The translations under genes and the position numbers were made by a program. 14,932 bases of DNA from DASVSE01 sp036399715 (lineage in GTDB: Bacteria > Bacteroidota > Rhodothermia > Rhodothermales > Rubricoccaceae): NCBI GenBank assembly GCA_036399715.1, contig DASWMO010000087.1, forward strand, positions 1 to 14,932, in the 5' to 3' direction. The notes under the pieces were generated by a model. It saw nothing but the letters and a program-made list of their open reading frames with translations. It made no database searches and was not told where the DNA came from. This document shows, piece after piece, positions 1 through 6,987 of this stretch (its first letter is position 1; the number at the start of each line of letters is the position of its first letter).

Positions 1-1
1 C

Positions 2-28
2 ATCGGCGAGGCCGCCGCGGCCCGCTAG
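2..28 (+). CDS. Possible C-terminal end of an upstream gene (partial)
   Basis: Reading from base 2, eight sense codons (translation IGEAAAAR) end in TAG at 26-28, with G or C at every third position as in the real genes here. This could be the tail of a gene that starts left of the window, 12 nt ahead of the MscS gene. The stretch is far too short to identify, and the reading rests only on codon bias. It may equally be the leader of the next gene. Confidence 0.25.
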   Translation: MGEAAAAR

Positions 29-40
29 CCGCGCCCGCCG

Positions 41-1270
41 GTGCAGCCCGACTCGCTCGCGACGTCCCTCGCGGACCCCGCGGCAGGCGCTGCGGCGGCT
101 CCTGCCGACACGCCGGCCGTCGCGGCGACGGTCGCGGACTCGCTCACGGCGGCCCTCGACACGCTCGCCCGAGCCGTCGACTCGCTCGCGAGCACGCCTG
201 CCGATGCGCCGAACGCGGCTGCGCCGTCCGCCTTTCCCGACTCGCTCGACGACGTCAAGCGGGCCGTCGTCGCGACCTCCAAGGCGTCCGAGGGCGTCTG
301 GGCGCGCCTCGTCGCCTCGGCGGACGGGCTGCTCGGGTTCGGCTCCGAGATCACCGAGGACCTCCTGCTGACGGTTGTGCTCGCGGCCACGCTGTGGGCC
401 ATCCGCACCGCCGTCCTCGCGGCCGTCCGCCGCAGCGCGACCGACCCGCGGACGGTCTACCGCTGGCGCAAGGGCTCGCTCTACCTCTCGGTCGGCCTCG
501 GCGCGCTCGTGCTGCTGCCGCTCTGGGGCGGCGCCGTCGGCTCCCTCGCGACCTTCTTCGGCCTGCTCACGGCCGGCCTCGCGATCGCGCTCCGGGACCC
601 CGTCGTGAACCTCGTCGGGTGGCTCTACATCCTCTGGCGGCGGCCCTTCGCGCCCGGCGACCGCGTCACGGTCCGCACGTTCACGGGCGACGTGACCGAC
701 CAGCACCTCTTCGGGTTCACGCTTCTCCAGGTCGCGACCGAGACGGGCGCGTTCCAGTCGACGGGCCGCGTCGTGACCGTGCCCAACGGCTGGGTGTTCT
801 CGGACGCCGTCGTCAACCACACGAGCGCCTTCCCGTACGTGTGGCACGAGATCCCGGTCCGGGTGACGTTCGAGAGCGACTGGCGCGCGGCCAAAGAGAT
901 CCTGCTGACGATCGCGCGCGAGCGCGCCGAGGCCTTCTCGGCCGACGCCGAAGTGGCCCTGCGGCGGACGGCCAGCGAGCACTTCATCTTCTTCTCCGCC
1001 CTCACGCCGACCGTCTACACGTCGGTCTTCGAGGACGGCGTGCGCCTGACGCTGCGCTACCTCGTCCTGCCGCGGCGCCTGCGCACGAGCGAGGAGGCCA
1101 TCTGGGAGGGCATCCTCGACGCCTTCGGCGCCCGCGAGGAGATCGCCTTCGCCTACCGCACCCAGCGGGTGTATCACGGACCCGAGGAGACGAATCCGGG
1201 CCTCGGCGGTCCACCGCGAGGCGCGCATCCCGAGCGAGACGGGTCCGCACCGAACGACACCCTCCCGTAG
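41..1270 (+). CDS. MscS-family mechanosensitive ion channel protein
   Basis: A 409-residue inner-membrane channel protein of the MscS (small-conductance mechanosensitive) family, which opens under membrane tension to release solutes during hypo-osmotic shock. Hydrophobic segments lie at about 106-129, 145-163 and 167-199. The last has the Gly/Ala-rich pore-helix character of MscS TM3 (FFGLLTAGLAIALRDPVVN) followed by the family signature WRRPFAPGDRV. A beta-domain stretch, VVTVPNGWVFSDAVVNH (244-260), and an alpha/beta C-terminal domain follow. The first ~100 residues are Ala/Pro/Asp/Ser-rich low complexity with four spaced DSL tripeptides and no signal peptide. The GTG at 41 is the first usable start after an in-frame TAG at 26-28. 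No Shine-Dalgarno is seen, so the true start is uncertain. It ends 40 nt before the convergent lipoprotein gene. Family assignment is firm; the gating type and ion preference are unknown. Confidence 0.88.
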   Translation: MQPDSLATSLADPAAGAAAAPADTPAVAATVADSLTAALDTLARAVDSLASTPADAPNAAAPSAFPDSLDDVKRAVVATSKASEGVWARLVASADGLLGFGSEITEDLLLTVVLAATLWAIRTAVLAAVRRSATDPRTVYRWRKGSLYLSVGLGALVLLPLWGGAVGSLATFFGLLTAGLAIALRDPVVNLVGWLYILWRRPFAPGDRVTVRTFTGDVTDQHLFGFTLLQVATETGAFQSTGRVVTVPNGWVFSDAVVNHTSAFPYVWHEIPVRVTFESDWRAAKEILLTIARERAEAFSADAEVALRRTASEHFIFFSALTPTVYTSVFEDGVRLTLRYLVLPRRLRTSEEAIWEGILDAFGAREEIAFAYRTQRVYHGPEETNPGLGGPPRGAHPERDGSAPNDTLP

Positions 1271-1290
1271 AGACGTGCCATGGCGCGTCT
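1271..1290. terminator. Palindrome between two convergent genes (candidate bidirectional terminator)
   Basis: Immediately after the MscS stop codon lies a 20-nt near-perfect palindrome with arms agacgtg and cgcgtct around ccatgg, and only one T/G mismatch pair (G-U in RNA). It can fold as a 7-8 bp hairpin on either strand and sits 20 nt past the stop of the convergent lipoprotein gene. No T-tract follows on either strand, so it is not a textbook intrinsic terminator. Confidence 0.35.
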
Positions 1291-1310
1291 CCGCGACGCC
1301 GGCCCGACCG

Positions 1311-2108
1311 CTAAACCCCGAGCGCGCGCAGGAGCGAGTCCGCCTCGGCGTTGCCCGCACGGGCCTGCACACGCAGCGCGGCGACCTGCCGGTTCGCCTC
1401 GGCGGTCGTCTCGGGGAACCCGGCCTCGCGTAGGACGCGAATCGACCCGACGACATCCACCAGCGACAGGTCGCCGGGCGCGTCCCGCGGGTCGAGGCCA
1501 CGCTCGCGCGCCGGCCGGCCGTACACGACGATGGACAGCAACGTGGCCATCTCGGGAATCCCGTCCTGGACCCCCTCGCGGATTAGCGGCTCGGCTACGA
1601 GCAGGCCGTCCGTCTGCCACACGAAATGGGCTCGCCCAATGATGGCGTTGCGGCTCCCGAGGGCGACGGCCGCATCGTAGTGGCGCCGTGCCCGAGCGAG
1701 GTGTTCCGGCGACCGCCAAAACTCGGTCGAGGAGAATGTCGGGCCGAGCCAAGCGGCGCTCGCCAGCGCGAGGTGTCCGCGGGGGTCGCCGGCCTTCGCC
1801 AGCTGCGTTGCGTGTCGGATGGCGGAGCGGGACCACCGGGCGGCCTCGGCCGGCGTCGGGCGCGTCTCGAAGAGCCAGTCGCCGAGCGTCCGCCGCGGCG
1901 TGCCCTCGCGGGCCAGCGTCATCGCGGCGTCGAGGTTTCCGCCGCGTGCGGCCTGCCGGTACAGCGCCGCTGCCTCCCGCCGCTCCCCACGGTCGTCTGC
2001 TTCAGCGGCCGCCCGGGCCGCCGCCTCGGGCGAAAGGCGCGAGGTCTGGCAGCCGCCGGTGAGCCCGCTGAGCAGGACGGTGAGAATGAGGGCGAGGCGA
2101 AAGGGCAT
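1311..2108 (-). CDS. Exported lipoprotein with Sel1/TPR-like helical repeats
   Basis: A 265-residue predicted lipoprotein. The N-terminus MPFRLALILTVLLSGLTGGC has a basic start, a hydrophobic core and a lipobox (LTGGC) with the acylated Cys at residue 20, so it should be membrane anchored outside the cytoplasm. The mature part is helical and Ala-rich. Segments such as AAALYRQAARGGNLDAAMTLAREG (46-69), AKAGDPRGHLALASAAWLG (104-122) and ARRHYDAAVALGSRNAIIG (140-158) resemble Sel1/TPR units, which scaffold protein contacts. No catalytic motif is visible. The ATG at 2108 was chosen over in-frame starts up to 2384 because only it opens with the signal peptide, and the longer extension would overlap the DUF4097 gene. 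It lies 106 nt downstream of that gene on the same strand, so co-transcription is possible. The repeat-family assignment is moderate and the function is unknown. Confidence 0.72.
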   Translation of the reverse strand: MPFRLALILTVLLSGLTGGCQTSRLSPEAAARAAAEADDRGERREAAALYRQAARGGNLDAAMTLAREGTPRRTLGDWLFETRPTPAEAARWSRSAIRHATQLAKAGDPRGHLALASAAWLGPTFSSTEFWRSPEHLARARRHYDAAVALGSRNAIIGRAHFVWQTDGLLVAEPLIREGVQDGIPEMATLLSIVVYGRPARERGLDPRDAPGDLSLVDVVGSIRVLREAGFPETTAEANRQVAALRVQARAGNAEADSLLRALGV

Positions 2109-2214
2109 CGGGGCGTGGCAGGGGGCACGCCGGGGAATCGGCTGCACCGCTGGCGGGATGCGCGCGCCGCGTTCAGACGCCCTGTCTGTCCCGCCTCCGC
2201 GCCGCCGTCCGGCT

Positions 2215-3015
2215 TTACCGCGCCGAGACCGTGATGCCGCCCGAGCCCGTGTCGACCGCGATCCGGTCACCGCCGCGGCCGATGCGGCCGCTCGCCTCGC
2301 GTGCCTCCCGGCGACCGGCGAAGCCCAGCGCGTCGTCGATGCGGACCGTCCCGCCGTCGAGCGCGAGCGTCGCGTCGGACCCACGCGGGACGCTCACGCG
2401 GACCGACCCCGAGCCGGTCTCGACCGACAGCGGCGCGACGCGCGCGAGCGCGACCGTGACGTTGCCCGAGCCCGTGTCGATGCTGCCCGCGCCGACCAAC
2501 TCGCCTACGGACACGTTGCCCGAGCCCGTATCCACACTCAGCCGGCCCGCGACGCGCGCCGTCTCGACGTTGCCCGAGCCCGTGTCGACCGTCAGCGCAC
2601 CGTCCAGCGGCCCGACGGTGACGTTGCCCGAGCCCGTGTCCACGTTGACCGAGAAGCGCCGGGGGATGCGGACGGTGTAGACGAACTCGGCCTGCGTGCG
2701 GCCCATCGGGCCCCGGCCGCGCGTGCGCGCGGTCAGCCGGTTGCCCGAGACGCCGGCCTCGAAGCGCAGCCGCTCAAACGCCGCGCGGATGCCCTCGCCG
2801 CGGCCCTCGACGACGACCTCGGCCCGGCCGCTCGCCGTCGTCTCGACGCGGACGGAGCCCGCGCCGATGTCGACGACGAGCTGGCCGCCGTCGCGGACGG
2901 TGAACGACTGCTGGAAGACGACCTCGCGCTCGGAGCCCCGCTGCGCAGCCGCCGGCGAGACGAGGGCCGGGGAGGTCACGAGCAGGAGGACGGCGAGAGA
3001 CAAGACGTGAGACAT
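2215..3015 (-). CDS. Secreted DUF4097-family beta-strand repeat protein
   Basis: A 266-residue exported protein. A signal peptide covers residues 1-25 (hydrophobic LSLAVLLLVTSPALVS, likely cut after PAAAQ). The mature chain is a repetitive beta-structure. The motif DTGSGNV recurs at 126, 144, 162 and 180, with variants ETGSGSV (199) and DTGSGGI (255). The first four copies are set 18 residues apart, suggesting a regular stacked or helical beta fold as in the DUF4097 (putative adhesin-like) family. No enzymatic residues are evident. Proteins of this family are often found near anti-sigma/PspC-type genes or as envelope proteins, but their biochemical role is not established. Here the downstream neighbour is a lipoprotein gene. 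The upstream region carries a palindromic CCCGAAC array that may control it. Family call is good; function is unknown. Confidence 0.8.
   Translation of the reverse strand: MSHVLSLAVLLLVTSPALVSPAAAQRGSEREVVFQQSFTVRDGGQLVVDIGAGSVRVETTASGRAEVVVEGRGEGIRAAFERLRFEAGVSGNRLTARTRGRGPMGRTQAEFVYTVRIPRRFSVNVDTGSGNVTVGPLDGALTVDTGSGNVETARVAGRLSVDTGSGNVSVGELVGAGSIDTGSGNVTVALARVAPLSVETGSGSVRVSVPRGSDATLALDGGTVRIDDALGFAGRREAREASGRIGRGGDRIAVDTGSGGITVSAR
2461..2642 (-). repeat. Four 54-nt-spaced repeats inside the DUF4097 gene
   Basis: On the plus strand the core gttgcccgagcccgtgtc starts at 2461, 2515 (one change, g to a), 2569 and 2623, exactly 54 nt apart each time. On the coding strand this encodes the DTGSGN turn of an 18-residue repeat. 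The near-identity of the DNA, beyond what the protein needs, suggests recent duplication or gene conversion, and the array could slip by whole 54-nt units. Confidence 0.85.
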
Positions 3016-3041
3016 CGGAGTGAGGGCTGGGACCAGAGGGC

Positions 3042-3070
3042 GCCCGAACGGGTTCGGGCCTGTCCCGAAC
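3042..3070. promoter_or_regulatory. Palindromic CCCGAAC operator-like array in a divergent intergenic region
   Basis: Arms gcccgaac (3042-3049) and gttcgggc (3052-3059) form a perfect inverted repeat with a 2-nt spacer. A third half-site, cccgaac, sits at 3064-3070. The array is 27-55 nt upstream of the DUF4097 start codon and about 53 nt before the divergent glycosylase start, where a repressor or activator would act. It could also fold as an 8-bp hairpin in the leader RNA. The regulator is not known. Confidence 0.4.
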
Positions 3071-3122
3071 AGACGGGCCGACCATCGCTGCGGTTACAAC
3101 GTCTCGCCCACTCCCGCCCTCC

Positions 3123-3803
3123 GTGCCCGACCTCGACCCGCTGCCCGCCTCGTTCTTCGACCGCCCGACAGTCGATGTCGCGCGCGACCTACTCGGCCGC
3201 CTGCTCGTCTACGACCACCCCGAGGATGGCCGCCTCGTCGGTCGCATCGTCGAGACGGAGGCTTACACCGCGAACGACCCCGCGCTCCACGGCTGGAAAG
3301 CGACGTTCGGCACCGACGGGTTTGTCCGCGCCGAGGGCCGCGCGGCTGGACTCTTCGCGGCGCCCGGCACGGCCTACGTGTACCTCGTCTACTACACGTC
3401 GTGGCTGCTCAACGTGATCACGGAGCCCGAGGGCGTGCCCGGGGCGGTTCTGATCCGCGCGCTCGAACCCGTCGCCGGAGCGGACGCGATGCGCGTGCGC
3501 CGGCCTGCAGCGCGCCGCGAGCGCGACCTCACGAACGGGCCGGGCAAGTGGACCGAGGCGTTCGGCATCGCCGAAGGGCCGGGCATCGCCCGGAGCCGCT
3601 TCCACGGGACGGATCTCACACGCGGCCCGCTGTTCTTCGCCGACGACCCGGCTGCGGCCCCGTTCGAGACGGCCATCAGCACACGCATCGGGATCTCGAA
3701 GGGCGTCGACCGGCCGCACCGGTTCTACGTCGCACGCCATCCCCACGTCTCGCCAGGCGTCCCGAGCGACCTGCGCGTCGCCCGGAAGACGCGCAAGATC
3801 TAG
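3123..3803 (+). CDS. mpg: DNA-3-methyladenine glycosylase, AAG/Mpg family
   Basis: A 226-residue base-excision repair enzyme of the AAG (MPG) family, which removes alkylated purines such as 3-methyladenine by cleaving the N-glycosidic bond. VETEAYTANDPALHG (43-57) carries the general-base Glu (E46), the Tyr after it (Y48) and the His contacting the flipped base (H56). AYVYLVYYTSWLLNV (84-98) holds the position of the DNA-intercalating Tyr (Y90) and the conserved Asn (N97). VLIRALEP (109-116) and LTNGPGKWTEAFGI (136-149) are further family signatures. The loop between H56 and LFAAPG (78-82) is longer than usual and lacks the common TPRN/TPRT segment, so this is a divergent subgroup. The start is GTG at 3123, with no Shine-Dalgarno. 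It converges on metG, with 10 nt between the stops. Confidence 0.9.
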   Translation: MPDLDPLPASFFDRPTVDVARDLLGRLLVYDHPEDGRLVGRIVETEAYTANDPALHGWKATFGTDGFVRAEGRAAGLFAAPGTAYVYLVYYTSWLLNVITEPEGVPGAVLIRALEPVAGADAMRVRRPAARRERDLTNGPGKWTEAFGIAEGPGIARSRFHGTDLTRGPLFFADDPAAAPFETAISTRIGISKGVDRPHRFYVARHPHVSPGVPSDLRVARKTRKI

Positions 3804-3813
3804 GCGCCGGTCG

Positions 3814-5976
3814 CTATCGAACGGCCCCGCCCGGCTCGCCGTCCGTCCCGACGAACCGGAGCGCCCCGTCGCGGTCCTCGGCCATGAGGATCATGCCCCG
3901 GCTCTCGAACCCGCGCAGCATCCGCGGCGCGAGGTTGGCGACGACAACGACGCTTCGCCCGACGGCTTCTTCCGGCGTCACGAAGGCGCGGATGCCCGAC
4001 AGAATCTGACGCGTCTCGAAGCCGAGGTCCACGTCGAGGCGCAGCAGCTTGTCCGCCTTCGGCACCGCCTCGGCCGCGACGATGCGGCCCGCGCGGAGGT
4101 CGAGCTTGGCAAAGTCGTCGTAGGCGATCTCGGCGAGGAGCGGCGCGTACGGCCCGCCCTCGGGAGTCTCGATAGCCGCATCGGGATCGGCCTCGTCGAC
4201 GGCCGGAGCGCCATGTGCCGCCGAGGCATCGGCAAGCTTCTGCCGCTGCGCCTCGACCTGCTCGTCCTCGACCTTGGGAAAGAGCACCTCGGCCGTGCCG
4301 AGATCGTGGCCCGCGGCGAGCAGCGGGCGCGCCGCGTCCGCCCACCCGATGCCTCCCGTTTCCCCTCCGGGCGTCGAGGCGCGGACGCCCGTGAGGTTCA
4401 GCATCGCCCGCAGCCGCACCGCCGCCCCGGGCACGACGGGCTCAAGCAGGACCGACAGGCTGGCCGTGATCTGCAACGCGACGTGGACCGCGTTCTGCAT
4501 CGCCTGCTCATCCGTCTTCCGCGTCTTCCACGGCTCGGCCTCGGCGAGATACTGGTTGCCCGTTCGGGCCAGGGCAACCGTCTCGGCGACGGCCTCGCGC
4601 AGCCGCACGCGGTCGTACGCCTCGCCGATGCGCGCGACGGCCGGCGCGAGCGCGCCGAGCGCGGCCGTGTCGAGGGCCGAGGGCGCGTCCAGCGCCGGGA
4701 CGCGGTTGTCGGTGAAGCGCGCGGCGAACGTGAGGGCACGGTTGGCGAAGTTGCCGACGACGTCCGCCAACTCGCCGTTGGCGCGGTTCTGGAAGTCCGA
4801 CCACGTGAAGTCGGCGTCCTTGGTCTCGGGCAACCCCGCGGCGAGCGCGTAGCGCAGCAGGTCGGCCGGGAAGGCGTCGAGCGCGTCCGATGCCCAGACG
4901 GCCCAGCCGCGGCTCGTCGAGAACTTCTGGCCTTCGAGGTTGAGGAACTCGTTGGCCGGCACGTTCGCCGGGAGCACGAACCGGCCGGCGATCTCGGGCG
5001 CGGCGTGGTCCTGCGCGGCGTTGAGCGCCTGCAGGATGGCCGGGAAGATGAGCCCGTGGAAGACGATGTTGTCCTTACCGATAAAGTGGACGAGCTCGGG
5101 CTCGGTCCCGTCGGGGTGGACCTGCCAGTAGCGGCGCCACGCCTCGGCGTCGCCCGTCGCCTCGGCCCACTCGCGCGTCATCGAGACGTAGCCGATCGGC
5201 GCGTCGAACCAGACGTAAAGGACCTTGCCAGCAGTGTCGCCCGCAACGGTTTCCGGGACCGGCACGCCCCACGGGAGGTCGCGCGTCATCGCGCGGTCGG
5301 CGAGCCCGGCCGCGAGCCAGGACCGGATCTGGCCCGTCACGTTGGGCTTCCAGTCCGTCTTGGTGCTCACCCACGCTTCCAGCGCAGGTTGCATCGCGCC
5401 AAGCGGCAGGTACCAGTGGCGCGTCTCACGCTCGATGGGCGTCGCCCCAGAGAGCGCGCTTCGCGGCTCGATGAGGTCTTCGGGCGCGAGCGTCGAGCCG
5501 CAGTTCTCGCACTGGTCGCCGTAGGCGTCCGTGTAGCCACAGACGGGGCACGTGCCGCGGACGAACCGGTCGGCGAGAAACATGCCCGCCTCGGGGTCGA
5601 ACGGCTGGCGCTGCGTGCGCGTCGTGAAGCCGCCCGCGGCGTCGATGGCCGCGAACATGGCCTGGCTTGTCGCGCGGTGCGTCGCGCTCGTCGTGCGCGA
5701 ATAGATGTCGAACGACATCCCGAGGCGCTCGAAGCCGTCGCGGATCTCGGCGTGGTAGCGGTCCACGACGGCCTGCGGCGTCGTGCCCTCCTGCATCGCG
5801 CGGATGGCGATGGCCGCGCCGTGCTCGTCGGACCCGCACACGAACACGACGTCGCGCCCGGCGAGGCGCTGGTAGCGGACGTAGAGGTCGGCCGGGAGGT
5901 ACGCCCCGGCGAGGTGCCCGAGGTGCAGCGGCCCGTTGGCGTACGGCAGCGCGGCGGTGACAAGAAGCGGAGACAT
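3814..5976 (-). CDS. metG: Methionyl-tRNA synthetase with C-terminal tRNA-binding domain
   Basis: A 720-residue cytoplasmic class I synthetase that charges tRNA-Met (initiator and elongator) using ATP and methionine. The Rossmann domain opens with VTAALPYANGPLHLGH, whose HLGH (18-21) is the HIGH ATP motif. A single zinc knuckle has Cys143, Cys146, Cys156 and Cys159 (CPVC, then CENC). The KMSKS loop appears as KFSTS (351-355), a variant also seen in Bacteroidota MetRS. An anticodon-binding helical domain spans about 400-530. A Pro/Ala/Asp-rich linker leads to a C-terminal EMAPII/Trbp111-like tRNA-binding domain (about 617-720, YDDFAKLDLRAGRIVAAE...). This is the full-length MetG type 1 architecture. 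The ATG at 5976 starts right at the conserved N-terminus. The gene appears to be a single unit with its promoter in the 182-nt divergent region. Confidence 0.97.
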   Translation of the reverse strand: MSPLLVTAALPYANGPLHLGHLAGAYLPADLYVRYQRLAGRDVVFVCGSDEHGAAIAIRAMQEGTTPQAVVDRYHAEIRDGFERLGMSFDIYSRTTSATHRATSQAMFAAIDAAGGFTTRTQRQPFDPEAGMFLADRFVRGTCPVCGYTDAYGDQCENCGSTLAPEDLIEPRSALSGATPIERETRHWYLPLGAMQPALEAWVSTKTDWKPNVTGQIRSWLAAGLADRAMTRDLPWGVPVPETVAGDTAGKVLYVWFDAPIGYVSMTREWAEATGDAEAWRRYWQVHPDGTEPELVHFIGKDNIVFHGLIFPAILQALNAAQDHAAPEIAGRFVLPANVPANEFLNLEGQKFSTSRGWAVWASDALDAFPADLLRYALAAGLPETKDADFTWSDFQNRANGELADVVGNFANRALTFAARFTDNRVPALDAPSALDTAALGALAPAVARIGEAYDRVRLREAVAETVALARTGNQYLAEAEPWKTRKTDEQAMQNAVHVALQITASLSVLLEPVVPGAAVRLRAMLNLTGVRASTPGGETGGIGWADAARPLLAAGHDLGTAEVLFPKVEDEQVEAQRQKLADASAAHGAPAVDEADPDAAIETPEGGPYAPLLAEIAYDDFAKLDLRAGRIVAAEAVPKADKLLRLDVDLGFETRQILSGIRAFVTPEEAVGRSVVVVANLAPRMLRGFESRGMILMAEDRDGALRFVGTDGEPGGAVR

Positions 5977-6006
5977 GGCGGGCGGCGGGAGGCGGTCAGA
6001 CCCGGG

Positions 6007-6028
6007 CGATGGTGCGACGCACCCATCG
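6007..6028. promoter_or_regulatory. Inverted repeat in the metG leader
   Basis: The sequence cgatggtgc-gac-gcacccatcg is an inverted repeat with one bulged base, 31-52 nt upstream of the metG start codon. On the minus strand it gives a hairpin of about nine pairs with a 3-nt loop in the metG 5' leader; as DNA it could be an operator. No T-box or SAM riboswitch signature was recognised around it. Confidence 0.35.
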
Positions 6029-6053
6029 TGCCCGAATTCTCATTTCAGTCCGC

Positions 6054-6061
6054 CCAAGCTA
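6054..6061 (-). promoter_or_regulatory. Possible -7 promoter element for metG
   Basis: On the minus strand the octamer tagcttgg, about 78 nt upstream of the metG ATG, resembles the Bacteroidota -7 consensus TAnnTTTG with one mismatch. It places the 6007-6028 hairpin within the transcribed leader. Only similarity to a short consensus supports it. Confidence 0.25.
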
Positions 6062-6113
6062 GCCGACGCCGCGCGGGCCGCACGCGAGACCGACCTCACA
6101 GCCCGTTCACGCC

Positions 6114-6134
6114 GGCCCGGACGATCTTCCGGCC
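6114..6134 (+). promoter_or_regulatory. -7-like element in a small inverted repeat upstream of the first FKBP gene
   Basis: The only A/T-bearing island near the start, gatcttccgg (6123-6132), lies about 30 nt before the ATG at 6159, as expected for a Bacteroidota-type -7 element with a short leader. Arms ccgga (6117-6121) and tccgg (6128-6132), extended by gg/cc with a bulge, place it in a small hairpin loop. Five-base arms can occur by chance in DNA this G/C-rich. Confidence 0.3.
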
Positions 6135-6158
6135 TTCCCGCTCTCCCGACTCTCCCGC

Positions 6159-6980
6159 ATGCGCGCTCTCCTTCTGACCGCCCTGGCCGTCGCCTGTCTC
6201 GCCCCGGCCGCTCGCGCCCAGGGCACGCCCTCCAACGCCGACGTGACCGCTTACGACGCCGGCTACCAGACCGCGCAGCGGATGCGCGCCGGCTCGGCCG
6301 CCTTCACGGCCGACCGCTACCGCGAGGGCTTCCGCGCCGGCCTCCGCGGCGACTCGGCCCAGATCGCGTTCGCGCTCGGCCTGCAGGCCGGCTTCCAGCT
6401 CCGCGCGGACACCGAGACGGGACTGGACCCGGAAGCCTTCCTGCGCGGCATCGAGGCAGGCTTCGCCGGCACGGCGCCGGCCTACACGCCCGAGGTCGTC
6501 GGGCGGGCACAGGCAGCGTTCGGGGACTCGCTCCAGGCGCGACAGGCGCGCGCACGTCTCGCGGACCCGGCCGTCCGCGCCCGCCGCGAGGCCGCCGCCC
6601 GCGTCCTCTCCGAGGCCGCCGCTCGCCCCGGCGCCGTCGTCAGCCCGACCGGCCTCGTGTCCGTTATCACCACCCCCGGCACGGGCGCGACGCCGACGCC
6701 CACGTCGCGCGTGCAGGTCCGCTACCAGGGCCGCTTCCCCGACGGGACCGTCTTCGACGAGACGCCCGAGGGTCAGACGGCCGAGTTCGGCCTCTCGGGC
6801 GTCGTGCCGGGCTTCGCCGAGGCGCTGTCGCAGATGAAGGTCGGCGAGACGCGGACGGTCTGGCTGCCGCCGAACCTCGCCTACGGCGAGCGCGGCATGG
6901 CCGGCCCCGGCGGCCAGGGCGGCATCCCGCCCGACGCGGCGCTCGTGTTTGACCTCACCCTCGTCTCGATTCTCCCGTGA
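6159..6980 (+). CDS. Exported FKBP-type peptidyl-prolyl cis-trans isomerase (FKBP array, member 1)
   Basis: A 273-residue secreted protein of the FkpA/Mip type, expected to catalyse prolyl isomerisation and assist folding in the periplasm. The signal peptide MRALLLTALAVACLAPAARA ends at residue 20. An Ala-rich helical N-terminal domain (about 30-155) contains two related modules, 32-66 (ending GLRGDS) and 71-104. The FKBP_C domain covers about 163-273. Pocket positions are Y189 (VRYQG), F199-D200 (VFDE), V215-V216, Y242 (AYGERG) and F264. The pocket Trp of canonical FKBPs (VIPGW) is Phe here (VVPGF, F219). The ATG at 6159 begins the signal peptide. It is divergent from metG and 49 nt ahead of a paralogue. 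The family is certain; substrates are unknown. Confidence 0.93.
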   Translation: MRALLLTALAVACLAPAARAQGTPSNADVTAYDAGYQTAQRMRAGSAAFTADRYREGFRAGLRGDSAQIAFALGLQAGFQLRADTETGLDPEAFLRGIEAGFAGTAPAYTPEVVGRAQAAFGDSLQARQARARLADPAVRARREAAARVLSEAAARPGAVVSPTGLVSVITTPGTGATPTPTSRVQVRYQGRFPDGTVFDETPEGQTAEFGLSGVVPGFAEALSQMKVGETRTVWLPPNLAYGERGMAGPGGQGGIPPDAALVFDLTLVSILP

Positions 6981-6987
6981 CCGGTCT

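Noticed and set aside
2109..2384. An N-terminal extension of the lipoprotein gene by up to 92 codons
   Set aside because: It would overlap the DUF4097 gene and bury the signal peptide and lipobox inside the protein.
2461..2642. A CRISPR-like array (18-nt cores at 54-nt spacing)
   Set aside because: The repeats are in frame inside a secreted protein, the intervening DNA encodes the same fold, and there are no cas genes.
3042..3070. A LexA (SOS) box upstream of the glycosylase
   Set aside because: The GAAC/GTTC half-sites are 2 nt apart rather than 4, and the array lies nearer the DUF4097 start. It is kept only as an unidentified operator.
1819..3417. A 532-codon plus-strand frame across the lipoprotein, DUF4097 and glycosylase genes
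   Set aside because: It is Arg-rich low-complexity translation, antisense to two exported proteins with clear signal peptides and overlapping the start of the glycosylase in another frame. It is a composition artefact.
4213..6177. A 654-codon plus-strand frame opposite metG
   Set aside because: It is fully antisense to metG, whose motifs (HLGH, zinc Cys, KFSTS, tRNA-binding domain) are intact. The translation is Arg/Val/Glu/Asp-biased with no domain.
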